This document shows positions 25,683 to 35,730 of a stretch of 64,000 nt of DNA, one piece after another (position 1 is the stretch's first letter; every line of letters starts with the position of its first letter). The stretch is from Campylobacter ornithocola. Lineage in GTDB: Bacteria; Campylobacterota; Campylobacteria; Campylobacterales; Campylobacteraceae. The position numbers were made by a program, and so were the translations under genes. The DNA lies in assembly GCF_013201605.1 (NCBI RefSeq), contig NZ_CP053848.1, positions 248,001 through 312,000 on the forward strand. Direction: 5' to 3'. Below the pieces are notes generated by a model that saw only the letters and a program-made list of their open reading frames with translations, had not been told where the DNA came from and ran no database searches.

Positions 25683-27340
25683 TGAAAAAGATATTTTTAT
25701 TTTTACTTTTACCTTTGTTTTTATTTTCAGCGGTAGATGTTTCTCAAATTGCAAAAATTCAAAATCAACCATTAGCTCCATCTTTAGAGCCACAAATTAT
25801 AAATTATGATAACAACCAAAGTGATTTTAATCAAACTCAAGCTCCGATAACTAAAGTTTTTGGTGCACATTTGTTTAATGGAAACTTTACTAAATTTACC
25901 CAACATGTTTACAATCCTGATTATAAATTAGCAGTGGGTGATAGGATTAATGTAAAAATTTGGGGTGCGGTAGAGTTTATACAAACTTTAACAGTAGATT
26001 CTCAAGGAAATATTTTTATACCAAAAGTAGGCGCGATTAATCTTTTGGGTGTGAAAAATAGTGCTTTGGTACAAGTTATTACAAAAGCTATTAATAAAAT
26101 TTATAAAAGCAATGTCTATGTATATGCGGATATGGATATTTATCAAAATGTATCGGTATTTGTTACAGGAAATGTGAATCAACCAGGCCTTTATCAAGGA
26201 CTAAGTTCAGATTCTATTATACAGTATTTAGATAAAGCAAGTGGAATTAATTTAGAATATGGTAGTTTTAGAGATATTCAAATTTTAAGAGATAATAAAG
26301 TTATTAAAAAAGTAGATTTATATGATTTTTTACTTAAAGGTCAGCTTGATCTTTTCCCTTTTAGAATGGGTGATGTGATTTTAGTAGGTAGTGTACAAAA
26401 GTATGTTTTTGTAGAAGGAGATGTGCAAAAGCCTTTTAGATTTGAGCTCAGTAATGATATTTTAAATTTAGAAGATATAGCAAGGGTTGCAGGAGCTAAA
26501 CCTATAGTAACTAATGCTGTAGTTAAAAGCTATCGAGACGATCATAAGCTTCATGTGGACGCTTACAGTAAAAAGCAGTTTTTGGGAGTGAAATTATATA
26601 ATGGTGATGAGATAGATTTTAGACCTGATTATACAGCACAAAATATTAGTATTAGTGTGGAAGGCGAGCATAGTGGTCTACATTCAATGGTGGTAAAAAA
26701 AGGCACAACTTTAGCCGAGCTTGCTAAAATGATTTCAGTAAATGAGCAATCTAATGTTGATGCTTTGCAGGTATTTAGAAAAAGTGTAGCGGCTACTCAA
26801 AAACAACTTATCGAAGCTCAGCTTAAAGAACTTGAAACACTAGCCCTAACAAGTTCTTCAGTAAATGCTGAGCAAGCTAGTATTAGGGCAACACAAGCGA
26901 AGACGATTTTGGAATTTATTGCACGTGCAAAACAAGCCCAACCAAAAGGGCAAATCGTTATAGATAATGTTAAAGCGTATAATTCTATAGTGCTAGAAGA
27001 AGGTGATGTGGTAAATGTACCTAGTAAAAATAATCTTGTTTTAGTTCAGGGTGAGGTTTCTATACCAGGTGCGTTTGTGTATATGGATAAAGAAAAATTA
27101 AGATATTATATTAATTTAGCAGGTGGTTTCAGTGATAGGGCTGATGTATCAAGAGTTCTAGTGATTAATGCCAATGGCAAAGCGACTAAATATAGTGGTA
27201 GAAGTTCAGCAGATATTAAAGCAGGAGATTCGATTTTGGTTTTACCAAAAGTAGATAGTCAAAATTTACAAATCTTTAGCATGTTAACGCAAATTTTATA
27301 CCAAATAGCTATTGCAACTAATGTAGTGTTAAATATATAG
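25682..27340 (+). CDS. kpsD: capsule polysaccharide export protein KpsD
   Basis: Periplasmic/outer-membrane export channel of the Wza/KpsD family. At 552 aa it has an N-terminal signal peptide (KKIFLFLLLPLFLFSA, cleavage near residue 17-18). A Poly_export domain begins around residue 80 (YKLAVGDRINVKIWG). SLBB-type beta-grasp units follow around 155 (FVTGNVNQPGLYQG), 240 (VFVEGDVQKPFRFEL) and 450 (LVQGEVSIPGAFVY). No lipobox cysteine is present, as in E. coli KpsD. Its ATG overlaps the kpsE stop (TAATG). Confidence 0.95.
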   Translation: MKKIFLFLLLPLFLFSAVDVSQIAKIQNQPLAPSLEPQIINYDNNQSDFNQTQAPITKVFGAHLFNGNFTKFTQHVYNPDYKLAVGDRINVKIWGAVEFIQTLTVDSQGNIFIPKVGAINLLGVKNSALVQVITKAINKIYKSNVYVYADMDIYQNVSVFVTGNVNQPGLYQGLSSDSIIQYLDKASGINLEYGSFRDIQILRDNKVIKKVDLYDFLLKGQLDLFPFRMGDVILVGSVQKYVFVEGDVQKPFRFELSNDILNLEDIARVAGAKPIVTNAVVKSYRDDHKLHVDAYSKKQFLGVKLYNGDEIDFRPDYTAQNISISVEGEHSGLHSMVVKKGTTLAELAKMISVNEQSNVDALQVFRKSVAATQKQLIEAQLKELETLALTSSSVNAEQASIRATQAKTILEFIARAKQAQPKGQIVIDNVKAYNSIVLEEGDVVNVPSKNNLVLVQGEVSIPGAFVYMDKEKLRYYINLAGGFSDRADVSRVLVINANGKATKYSGRSSADIKAGDSILVLPKVDSQNLQIFSMLTQILYQIAIATNVVLNI

Positions 27341-27349
27341 GATTTTAAT

Positions 27350-28306
27350 ATGATTCGGATAGATGCGATTAAAATAGCCAAAGAAGTTTTTGAGATAGAA
27401 TCAAAAACTATTTTGGATTTGTGTAATAGTCTTAATGAAAATTTTAGTAATGCGGTCGAGTTGATTTTATCCATTAAGGGTCGATGCGTGGTAAGTGGTA
27501 TGGGTAAATCAGGTCACATAGGAGCTAAGATAGCTGCAACTCTAGCTAGTACAGGTACTCCGAGCTTTTTTATGCATCCAGGAGAGGCATTGCATGGGGA
27601 TCTTGGCATGCTTACAAGTGAGGATGTGCTTTTAGCTATTTCAAATTCAGGGGAAACTGAAGAAGTTTTAAAGCTTATACCAGTTGTAAAAAAAAGAAAA
27701 ATTCCTTTAATAGTTATAGCAGGAAATCAAAACTCTACTTTAGCAAAACAAGCCGATATTTTTATCAATATAGCAGTGAAAAAAGAAGCTTGTCCACTCC
27801 AACTTGCTCCAACTTCATCTACCACCGCTACATTAGCTACTGGTGATGCTATAGCAGTGGCTTTAATGAAGGCAAGGAAATTTAAACCTGATGATTTTGC
27901 ATTATTTCATCCAGGAGGAAGTTTGGGTAAAAAGCTTTTAACTAGAGTAGGTGATTTGATGGTGTCAAGTAATTTACCTATAGTACATCCTGATAGTGAA
28001 TTTAATGAATTGGTTGATGTGATGACTAGTGGCAAGTTAGGACTTTGTATAGTACTTGAAAACGAAAAACTAGTTGGGATCATCACAGATGGAGACTTAA
28101 GAAGGGCTTTAAGGGCAAACGATAAGCCAAGATTTGATTTTAAAGCTAAAGAAATCATGAGTGAAAACCCAAAAACCATAGAAGCAAGTGCCATGGCAAG
28201 TGAAGCAGAAGAGCTTATGCTAAAACACAAAATCAAAGAAATAGTTGTCACTCAAGATGAAAAAATAGTAGGTATTATACAACTTTATACGATAGGGAAT
28301 GTCTAA
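27350..28306 (+). CDS. kpsF: D-arabinose 5-phosphate isomerase KpsF
   Basis: Interconverts ribulose 5-phosphate and arabinose 5-phosphate, the first step toward Kdo for the capsule linker (added by KpsC/KpsS). The 318 aa comprise an SIS domain (about 40-175, with SGMGKSGHIGAKIAATL and HPGEALHGDLGM, and the catalytic His in FHPGGSLGKKL) and two CBS repeats (about 205-318). It closes the kpsMTEDF export block. Its stop overlaps the start of the cytidylyltransferase. Confidence 0.94.
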   Translation: MIRIDAIKIAKEVFEIESKTILDLCNSLNENFSNAVELILSIKGRCVVSGMGKSGHIGAKIAATLASTGTPSFFMHPGEALHGDLGMLTSEDVLLAISNSGETEEVLKLIPVVKKRKIPLIVIAGNQNSTLAKQADIFINIAVKKEACPLQLAPTSSTTATLATGDAIAVALMKARKFKPDDFALFHPGGSLGKKLLTRVGDLMVSSNLPIVHPDSEFNELVDVMTSGKLGLCIVLENEKLVGIITDGDLRRALRANDKPRFDFKAKEIMSENPKTIEASAMASEAEELMLKHKIKEIVVTQDEKIVGIIQLYTIGNV

Positions 28307-28695
28307 TGATTACAATTATTACATTTGGAACTTTTGATTTATTTCATTATGGTCATTTGAGAATTTTAGAAAGAGCTAGTGATTTAGGTGATAAACTTAT
28401 AGTGGGTGTTTCTTCGGATATGCTGAATTTTGCAAAAAAGGGAAGAAGGCCTATCTGCAATGAACATGAGAGAATGAAGATTATTTCAGCTTTAAAATGT
28501 GTTAATGAGGTTTTTTTAGAAGAGTCTTTAGAGCTTAAAGAAGAATATATTAAAAAATATCGAGCAGATATTTTAGTCATGGGTGATGATTGGAAGGGAA
28601 AATTTGATTGTTTTAATAAAATTTGTGATATTGTGTATCTAGAAAGAACACCTAGTATTTCCACTACTGAAATTATAGAAATGATTAAGACATGA
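28306..28695 (+). CDS. glycerol-3-phosphate cytidylyltransferase (TagD-like)
   Basis: Makes CDP-glycerol from CTP and glycerol 3-phosphate. The 129 aa match the TagD length and carry GTFDLFHYGHLRILERA (the HxGH nucleotide-binding motif, His15/His18 region) and the ERTPSISTTEIIE motif (RTxGISTT type) at the C-terminus. DDWKGKFD matches the TagD DWEGEFD stretch better than other cytidylyltransferases. The neighbours are a LicD-type protein and a TagF-type glycerophosphotransferase, which are the expected users of CDP-glycerol. Coupled to kpsF upstream and to the LicD gene downstream by overlapping codons. Confidence 0.88.
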   Translation: MITIITFGTFDLFHYGHLRILERASDLGDKLIVGVSSDMLNFAKKGRRPICNEHERMKIISALKCVNEVFLEESLELKEEYIKKYRADILVMGDDWKGKFDCFNKICDIVYLERTPSISTTEIIEMIKT

Positions 28696-29888
28696 CCTTT
28701 AAGAGTTGTTTGCAAAAAGCCTTAAGAGAGTCTAAAGGATTTTTTTTTACACAAAAAATTTTAGCACTTTGTGTGGTTTTGTTGATGCAAAAAAAAACAA
28801 ATCACACAAGATTGTTAACTTTTTTTAAAATTTGTATTTTTATGCGACAAAAGATAACGTATTATTATCAAGCTGAATTTGATTTTTACCACCGTGAATA
28901 TTCTAAAGCACTTGAATATATTGATTATTTTTTGAAATTTCATCCCAATCACATAGAAGCTAAATATCTTAAGGCTCAAATATTATTTTCACACGATAAA
29001 AAGCAAGAAGCTTGGGGTATTTTAATCGAGTGTTTAAATCAAACAAAAAGATTAAAAACTTGGTTGTTTTTAAGTAAGATGATTGAAAATCAAAACGATG
29101 CTAGTAAATTAGAGAATTTATATTTAAAACATAGTCAGAATTATTCTCAAAAAGAGCAAGTAGTGATAAATAAATATCTAATAACTGCTTTTAAAAAAAT
29201 TCACGACTATATTCAAGCCAAAGAATATATAAAAAAAAATATACTACAATGTCCGCTAGAAGTCGTAAGTAAAAAAAGTAAAATGGTAAAACAGGATGCA
29301 ATAAATGCTTTAAGAGATATAAAAATAATTTTTGATAATGCTAATATTGATTTCTTTCTAGTTAGTGGCACGTTTTTAGGATGTATTAGAGAAGGTGATT
29401 TTATAGGCCATGATTATGATATTGATATTGGAATTTGGAGTGAAGATTACAGTAACGAAATAAAAAATAAAATTTTAGAATATGGAGTTTTTATACAATA
29501 TGATTTGAATTGGATTGGTGGTTTGAAGTTAAAACATGTTAATGGTATAAAAATAGATATATTTTTACATTTTCGGGAGTATGATAAAATATATCATCAA
29601 GGAGAAGTAGTAAAATGGTATAATACTACACTTCAGTTACAAAAATATAATTTTATCGGCGATGAATATTATGGATTTAAAGATTTTGACAAGTATTTAA
29701 GCGAGAATTATGGTGATTGGAAAGCAAAGAAAGCAGATTTTGATAATATTTTGGATACTCCAAATGCTGTTGTTATGAATAACAATGCCTTTATTGTTCA
29801 TTTATATCAATTATTGATGAGTCAATATGTAAAAAATAATGAAAGTAAAATATTAGTCTATTTAGAGCAATTTGGAGAAAAAATATAA
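28692..29888 (+). CDS. TPR-LicD family phosphotransferase, probable phosphoglycerol transferase
   Basis: A 398 aa cytosolic protein. The first ~190 residues are helical with TPR-like pairs (ALEYIDYFLKFHPNHIEAKYL). Residues about 200-365 form a LicD/fukutin-type nucleotidyltransferase-fold domain. It has FFLVSGTFLGCIREGDFIGHDYDIDIGI with the DxD metal ligands, KLKHVNGIKIDIFLHF and YGDWKAKK near the end. LicD-like enzymes transfer phosphocholine or, in the fukutin branch, polyol phosphates from CDP donors. Directly after a TagD gene, CDP-glycerol is the likely donor. Starts within the preceding stop (ATGA). Confidence 0.8.
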   Translation: MTFKSCLQKALRESKGFFFTQKILALCVVLLMQKKTNHTRLLTFFKICIFMRQKITYYYQAEFDFYHREYSKALEYIDYFLKFHPNHIEAKYLKAQILFSHDKKQEAWGILIECLNQTKRLKTWLFLSKMIENQNDASKLENLYLKHSQNYSQKEQVVINKYLITAFKKIHDYIQAKEYIKKNILQCPLEVVSKKSKMVKQDAINALRDIKIIFDNANIDFFLVSGTFLGCIREGDFIGHDYDIDIGIWSEDYSNEIKNKILEYGVFIQYDLNWIGGLKLKHVNGIKIDIFLHFREYDKIYHQGEVVKWYNTTLQLQKYNFIGDEYYGFKDFDKYLSENYGDWKAKKADFDNILDTPNAVVMNNNAFIVHLYQLLMSQYVKNNESKILVYLEQFGEKI

Positions 29889-29903
29889 ATAAGGATATGT
29901 TCC

Positions 29904-32900
29904 ATGTTTTGGATTTATTATTTTTTTGGTATATGGTATTATCATAAAAAGAAAGATTATAAAAAAGCTCAAAGTTATTTTTTAAAAGCATTAGAAAGAC
30001 AAGAGAATCATTCAAAATGTAATTTCAAGCTTGGTATGAGTTATTTTAAGTTGAAGCAATGGAAAGAAGCAAATGAGTTTATTTTTAAAGCTTTAGCTGT
30101 AAATCCATCTAAAAAATCATGGAAAATTCAATTAAGACAGACAGAAAATCATCTAAATGGTATGTTTTTTAGACCACAAAAATTGTGGTGGAAAGAAGTT
30201 GAGGATTTAAAAAAGCAAATCCAAAATAAAGAAAAAAATTTTTTTATATGTAGAGAACTTGCAATAGCTCTTGAGAATATGAAAAGATATTATGAAGCAG
30301 CAAATTATTACGAGCAAGTGATTAAACTTAATGATAAAAAAGATTCAGTGTTATATTATAAATTAGGTTATTGTTATGAAAACAAAGGGCATAGTAGTGA
30401 GTCAAATGTTGAGTTGGTACAAAAATACTATAATAATGCTATTAAATATGATGAAAAACTTGATGCGTTAAAATTTGGTATTGGAATTTTTCATGAGCAA
30501 CACGGACTTTGGAAAGAGGCAAATAAAGCATATTTGGAGTATTATAAACAAATACAATCTTCAGAAAACGATGATTTGCTTTATAAAATAGCTTTTAGTT
30601 TTGAGAAGTTGTGTGATTGGGATTATGCTGAAGTTTATTACAAGAAAACATTGGATGTAAATTATCAAAGACCTTATACTCATTACAGATTGGCTCTTGT
30701 ACTTGAAAGACAAAAAAAAATTGAAGAAGCGGTTAAATTTTACAAAGAAGCTCTTAGAAGAAGCAATACACATAAGTCTCATTGGTATTTTCATTTATGC
30801 AAGTGTTTAAATATTTTGAATAGATATGATGAATCAGCAAAATTTTTAAATGAATCTCAAATTATTCAAAATAAGCTATGTGGATTATCGGAAAATATTT
30901 TAAAAGATAAGAATTTAAGAAGAAGAGTGTTTTATACTGAATGCTATGAAAATTTGGAAATTATTGATAATGCAATTTTGTATGAAAGCTTCCATGGAAA
31001 ATCAATGTCATGTAATCCTTATGCTATATTTTTATATCTTTTAGAGAAAGATGAATTTAAAGATTATACTCATGTATGGGTTGTAAATAATATTAATAAT
31101 GTAAAATCAAAATTTAAAAAATTAAAAAACGTTATTATTGTTAAAAAAGATAGTGAATTGTATTTGAAATATATTACTAGTGTAAAATATTTGATTAACA
31201 ATAGTACTTTCCCAGAATATTTTATCAGAAAAACAGATCAGATGTATTTAAATACTTGGCATGGTATCCCTTGGAAGGTATTAGGAAAGGATATTAAAGG
31301 CAGTTTTATGGAATATAAAAATGTCCAAAGAAATTTTTTACATGCTACTCATTTAATAGCTCCTAGCAAGTATACAATGGATATTATGATAAAACAACAT
31401 GAAATTGAATTTCTTAACTCTTCTAAAAAGTATTTAAGTGGGTACCCAAGAGTTGATATTAGTTTAAATCAAACCAAAAGTGAAAAAGAAGAGTTAAAAA
31501 GTACTTTGGGAATTCCGTTGGAAAAAAAAGTTATTTTATATGCTCCTACTTTTAGAGGAAGTTTTTATGATTCAGAAGATGTACCAAATAAAAAAATAAA
31601 TGAATTATATAATAAAATTAAAGATAATTTTGACGAATATTGTTTGATATACAGAGGACATTATAGCGTTAAGAATGAAAATATATTGCATAAAAATATC
31701 ATCATCCCACCAGTGTATATTGACACCAACGAATTATTGGGAATTACTGATGTGTTAATCACTGATTACTCTTCTGTGATGTTTGATTTTATGAGTTTAA
31801 ATCGCCCTATAATATTTTTTATATATGATTATGAAAACTATAAAAATAATAGAGGGCTGTATTTTGATATAAGTGAGATCTCTCAAGAATATTGTATAAC
31901 TATTGATGATGTAATTAATTCCTTAAAAAATATAAATTATTCTAAAATTTCATGTTTTTATAACCAAATAAAAGATTATTATTTTATCAAGGAAAAAGGC
32001 CAAGCAACAAAAATGACAGCAGATTTCTTTTTTAAAGATATTATAAAAAATAACTTAAATATTGATTATACTAATACTAAAAAAAATCTTTTATTTTATC
32101 CTGGTGCATTAATGCCTAATGGTATTACAACTTCTTTTAAGAATTTTGTAAATACTTTTAATCAAAATGGGTATAATATTCATGTGTCTATTGATGCATC
32201 TTCTGTTGAGGGACATTTAGAGAGAATTGAATTTTTCAATGAGATCAAAAATAAATTTTTAACATTATCTTCTGTTGGAAATATGAATTATACCTTTGAA
32301 GAATATTTTATATATACTTACTTTTTAGAGCACAATAATTGGCAAAATCAATTAGCTAAAACATTTTTTGAGAAAATATTTAGAAGAGAATTTAGACGAA
32401 TGTATGGTGATGCTAAGATAGATTCTTTGATTAATTTTGATGGATACACAAGATATTGGCATTTTTTATTTGCTATAAATAATATAAAACAAAAGATAGT
32501 TTTTTTGCACAATAATATGCAAGGAGAATTTGATAGAAAATATCCACAGCTTGAACAGAATTTTAGATGTTATGATTATTATGATAAAATTCTTTCCGTG
32601 TCAAAACAGACAAATGAAGAAAATAAAAAAAATCTAGCTAGTAAATATAATATTGATGAAACTAAATTTGATTTTTTGGAAAATACTATTAATTGTAGTG
32701 AGATAGTACAAAAATCAAATGAAAAGCTAGATAAAAAAATTGAGAATAAATATTTTAAAAAAGACTATAAAGTTTTTATAAACATAGCAAGATTATCTAT
32801 AGAAAAAGATCATGCAAAACTTATAAGAGCTTTTAGTGTTATACATAAAGAAAATCCCAAAACAATATTGTTGATTTTAGGTGATGGAGTTTTAAAAAAT

Positions 32901-33263
32901 GATCTAAATAATTTAATTTTTAAATTAAAACTTCAAAAATCTATTTTTTTACTTGGTAGAATCCCTAACCCTTTTCCATATTTAAAAAAATCAGATTGCT
33001 TTGTAATGAGTTCAAATCACGAGGGGCAGCCTATGACATTATTAGAGGCACTCGTTTTAAATAAGGCTATAGTTGCTACAGATATTCCAGGAAATATTAG
33101 TGTGTTGGATAATAGAGGTGGTTTGATTGTAAAAAATAGTGTAGAAGGTCTAATATATGGTATGAAAGAATTTATGGAAAATAAAATAAATATATGCGAT
33201 TTTAATGCAAATAAATACAATGATTATATTATAAGAAAATTAGAAGCACTATTATCACAGTAA
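29904..33263 (+). CDS. TPR - glycerophosphotransferase (TagB/TagF) - GT4 fusion capsule enzyme
   Basis: A 1119 aa three-part protein. Residues ~1-330 are TPR repeats (KKAQSYFLKALERQENHSKC and several more). Residues ~370-715 match CDP-glycerol glycerophosphotransferases: YLNTWHGIPWKVLGKDIKG near 448, LYAPTFRGSF near 550, YRGHYS near 580 and ITDYSSVMFDF near 619. Residues ~725-1119 are a GT-B family 4 glycosyltransferase: NIARLSIEKDHAKLIRAF near 959, the E-x7-E-type EGQPMTLLEALVLNKAIVATD near 1040. It probably adds both glycerol phosphate and a sugar, building a teichoic-acid-like repeat. The last 30 codons belong to the 590 bp direct repeat. No signal or transmembrane segment is seen. Confidence 0.82.
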   Translation: MFWIYYFFGIWYYHKKKDYKKAQSYFLKALERQENHSKCNFKLGMSYFKLKQWKEANEFIFKALAVNPSKKSWKIQLRQTENHLNGMFFRPQKLWWKEVEDLKKQIQNKEKNFFICRELAIALENMKRYYEAANYYEQVIKLNDKKDSVLYYKLGYCYENKGHSSESNVELVQKYYNNAIKYDEKLDALKFGIGIFHEQHGLWKEANKAYLEYYKQIQSSENDDLLYKIAFSFEKLCDWDYAEVYYKKTLDVNYQRPYTHYRLALVLERQKKIEEAVKFYKEALRRSNTHKSHWYFHLCKCLNILNRYDESAKFLNESQIIQNKLCGLSENILKDKNLRRRVFYTECYENLEIIDNAILYESFHGKSMSCNPYAIFLYLLEKDEFKDYTHVWVVNNINNVKSKFKKLKNVIIVKKDSELYLKYITSVKYLINNSTFPEYFIRKTDQMYLNTWHGIPWKVLGKDIKGSFMEYKNVQRNFLHATHLIAPSKYTMDIMIKQHEIEFLNSSKKYLSGYPRVDISLNQTKSEKEELKSTLGIPLEKKVILYAPTFRGSFYDSEDVPNKKINELYNKIKDNFDEYCLIYRGHYSVKNENILHKNIIIPPVYIDTNELLGITDVLITDYSSVMFDFMSLNRPIIFFIYDYENYKNNRGLYFDISEISQEYCITIDDVINSLKNINYSKISCFYNQIKDYYFIKEKGQATKMTADFFFKDIIKNNLNIDYTNTKKNLLFYPGALMPNGITTSFKNFVNTFNQNGYNIHVSIDASSVEGHLERIEFFNEIKNKFLTLSSVGNMNYTFEEYFIYTYFLEHNNWQNQLAKTFFEKIFRREFRRMYGDAKIDSLINFDGYTRYWHFLFAINNIKQKIVFLHNNMQGEFDRKYPQLEQNFRCYDYYDKILSVSKQTNEENKKNLASKYNIDETKFDFLENTINCSEIVQKSNEKLDKKIENKYFKKDYKVFINIARLSIEKDHAKLIRAFSVIHKENPKTILLILGDGVLKNDLNNLIFKLKLQKSIFLLGRIPNPFPYLKKSDCFVMSSNHEGQPMTLLEALVLNKAIVATDIPGNISVLDNRGGLIVKNSVEGLIYGMKEFMENKINICDFNANKYNDYIIRKLEALLSQ

Positions 33264-33762
33264 AAAAGGAATTAAAATGATATGGAAAAATGAAGATGTA
33301 GAGGATGTTGCAAAAAATAAATTTTCTATTCAGAGTTCCATAGGTAAATACTCTATACAAAATGCAAATATTAATTTGTTAAAAGAAGATTTTCCGGTGG
33401 GAGATCACGCTTTTCACACTGCAAAAGAAGATAATCCATGGTGTATTATTGATTTGGGACAAAATTATCCAATTGAACATATTAGAGTTTATAATATAAA
33501 AGATGAAAGATATAGAGAAAGAGCAAAGAGTTTATGCGTAGAAATTTCTCATAATGAAAGAGATTGGATAAGAGTTTCTTCAGAGTTATGTTATTGGGAA
33601 GATAATTACTTTGTTTTTAACGCTGTATTATCACAAGTGTATTCAGCTAGATATGTTAGATTATTTTTAAATGAGAGAAATTATTTTCATCTTTCTAAGG
33701 TGCAAGTGTTTACTAGAAAAATTCCAGGTTATATAATTTCTGCAAAACCAGATGGTTTTGGT
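33173..33762. repeat. 590 bp direct repeat, copy 1
   Basis: Compared line by line with 35141-35730 and found identical, offset 1968 bp. It spans the last 30 codons of the TPR-TagF-GT4 gene, the intergenic RBS, and the first 162 codons of the discoidin-type transferase. The bases before and after differ, so the edges are sharp. Confidence 0.95.
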
Positions 33763-35157
33763 GCTAGATTAGGTGCAATTATTTGTGGTTTGTATACAGC
33801 AAATAAGAGTAATATGAAATTTAAATTTACTTGGAATCCTAATCTAAATGATGAGTGCTTAGGGGTAAAAGAAAATGAAAGAAATGAGAGGTTAAACTAT
33901 ATTAGTATAACTATGGAATCAGCTGATAAAATTTTTTCTGATAACTTTATTAAAAAGTATTTGATCGAGTATAGCAAAATAGAGCCAAATTTTTATTCGG
34001 ATATTCAAAAAAAAACATTTGGTAGATTAAGTGAATTTCCTATGAGAAGAAAATGGGGTTGGTACGTTAATCATGTTTTACCTTTCTTACCTGATAGAAT
34101 TATAGACTGTGATAAAGAAGAATGTTTGCAAGAATTAAAAAAAATTTATGGCAATATTGAGTTCTCGCAAAATTTTCAAAATATAATTATAGATGTTGAA
34201 AATAAATTTAATAAATATAATAAAAATTTTATTGCTATTCATATTAGAGGTGGTGAAATTATACTAGGAAAACTTAAAGTTGCTCCAGAAATTTGGATGA
34301 ATAATAGACATTTTCCATATGAAGTTGCTATTGATATTATTTTAAAAGAATTAAAAGAAGATAGTAATATAATTATTTTTGGTCAAGATCTTAATGCCAA
34401 TGAAGAGTTAAAGAAATTTATAAATAAAAAAAGCAACAGAGAAATTTTAACCATAAATGACTTTATCAACCATGATTATAGTGATATTGAACAAGTTTTT
34501 TTTGAAATGAATTTTATGTCAAAGGCTTCAAAAATTTATTCTACAGGAAATTCTATTTTTCCACAATGTGCTGAAATGATTTCTGGTAAAAAAATGATAA
34601 CTTCTTTTTATGATATTTATGATGATTATCAACTATACAGTGTTATAGAAAATAATAAAGATTGTTTAAAATTAAATAATTTACATAGAGCGTATTCATA
34701 TTATAGATTATGTCATCTTTCAAAAAAATTAGCAATGCCTATAAATATTTCTTTGAAACATGCTGAAGATGCTTTAAAGGAAGATATGACAAATGGTGCT
34801 TATATGATTGCTATTGTAGATTTATTGTTTTTAGATAATAACCTAAAATTAGCCAATATTAGATTAGGTCAATACTTTAACAAAGGCTATATTGATAATT
34901 TTTTTGAGGCTTTAGTTGGTCCGCAGACCACTGCAGTTGATTGGAAAAGAGATTTTTACAAAAATATTTTACAGACATACTTATGTAATGCTAATCCAAA
35001 ATATCCATATATTAGTTATGTTGCTGCAAGAATATGTGAATATGAAAATCGAAATAGCGAAGCATCGAAATATTATAAATATATAGGAGAAAATAGTATC
35101 AAAGAGGAGGGATTTTTAAGAATGATAAAAAAATATTTAGTATGGAAAATAAAATAA
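33277..35157 (+). CDS. discoidin-domain capsule glycosyltransferase, copy 1 (GDP-sugar fucosyltransferase-like)
   Basis: 626 aa. Residues ~20-150 resemble an F5/8 type C (discoidin) carbohydrate-binding domain (NPWCIIDLGQNYPIEHIRVYN-type strand, ARYVRLFLNERNYFHLSKVQVF end). Residues ~155-440 look like a GT-B enzyme of the fucosyltransferase/NodZ type, with a GxG entry loop (PDGFGARLGAIICGL) and the FIAIHIRGGE motif near 317. Residues ~470-620 are TPR-like helices. A GDP-6-deoxy-heptose made by the downstream genes is a plausible donor. The first 162 aa are identical to the next gene; after that the two diverge strongly. Its stop codon lies within the second repeat copy. Confidence 0.75.
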   Translation: MIWKNEDVEDVAKNKFSIQSSIGKYSIQNANINLLKEDFPVGDHAFHTAKEDNPWCIIDLGQNYPIEHIRVYNIKDERYRERAKSLCVEISHNERDWIRVSSELCYWEDNYFVFNAVLSQVYSARYVRLFLNERNYFHLSKVQVFTRKIPGYIISAKPDGFGARLGAIICGLYTANKSNMKFKFTWNPNLNDECLGVKENERNERLNYISITMESADKIFSDNFIKKYLIEYSKIEPNFYSDIQKKTFGRLSEFPMRRKWGWYVNHVLPFLPDRIIDCDKEECLQELKKIYGNIEFSQNFQNIIIDVENKFNKYNKNFIAIHIRGGEIILGKLKVAPEIWMNNRHFPYEVAIDIILKELKEDSNIIIFGQDLNANEELKKFINKKSNREILTINDFINHDYSDIEQVFFEMNFMSKASKIYSTGNSIFPQCAEMISGKKMITSFYDIYDDYQLYSVIENNKDCLKLNNLHRAYSYYRLCHLSKKLAMPINISLKHAEDALKEDMTNGAYMIAIVDLLFLDNNLKLANIRLGQYFNKGYIDNFFEALVGPQTTAVDWKRDFYKNILQTYLCNANPKYPYISYVAARICEYENRNSEASKYYKYIGENSIKEEGFLRMIKKYLVWKIK

Positions 35158-35730
35158 ATATATGCGATTTTAATGCAAATAAATACAATGATTATATTAT
35201 AAGAAAATTAGAAGCACTATTATCACAGTAAAAAAGGAATTAAAATGATATGGAAAAATGAAGATGTAGAGGATGTTGCAAAAAATAAATTTTCTATTCA
35301 GAGTTCCATAGGTAAATACTCTATACAAAATGCAAATATTAATTTGTTAAAAGAAGATTTTCCGGTGGGAGATCACGCTTTTCACACTGCAAAAGAAGAT
35401 AATCCATGGTGTATTATTGATTTGGGACAAAATTATCCAATTGAACATATTAGAGTTTATAATATAAAAGATGAAAGATATAGAGAAAGAGCAAAGAGTT
35501 TATGCGTAGAAATTTCTCATAATGAAAGAGATTGGATAAGAGTTTCTTCAGAGTTATGTTATTGGGAAGATAATTACTTTGTTTTTAACGCTGTATTATC
35601 ACAAGTGTATTCAGCTAGATATGTTAGATTATTTTTAAATGAGAGAAATTATTTTCATCTTTCTAAGGTGCAAGTGTTTACTAGAAAAATTCCAGGTTAT
35701 ATAATTTCTGCAAAACCAGATGGTTTTGGT
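35141..35730. repeat. 590 bp direct repeat, copy 2
   Basis: Identical to 33173-33762. Between the two transferase genes it leaves an out-of-context relic of the 3' end of the TPR-TagF-GT4 gene (35141-35231). That shows the duplication unit included the upstream gene's tail. Homologous recombination across the copies would delete 1968 bp and leave a single intact transferase. Confidence 0.95.
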
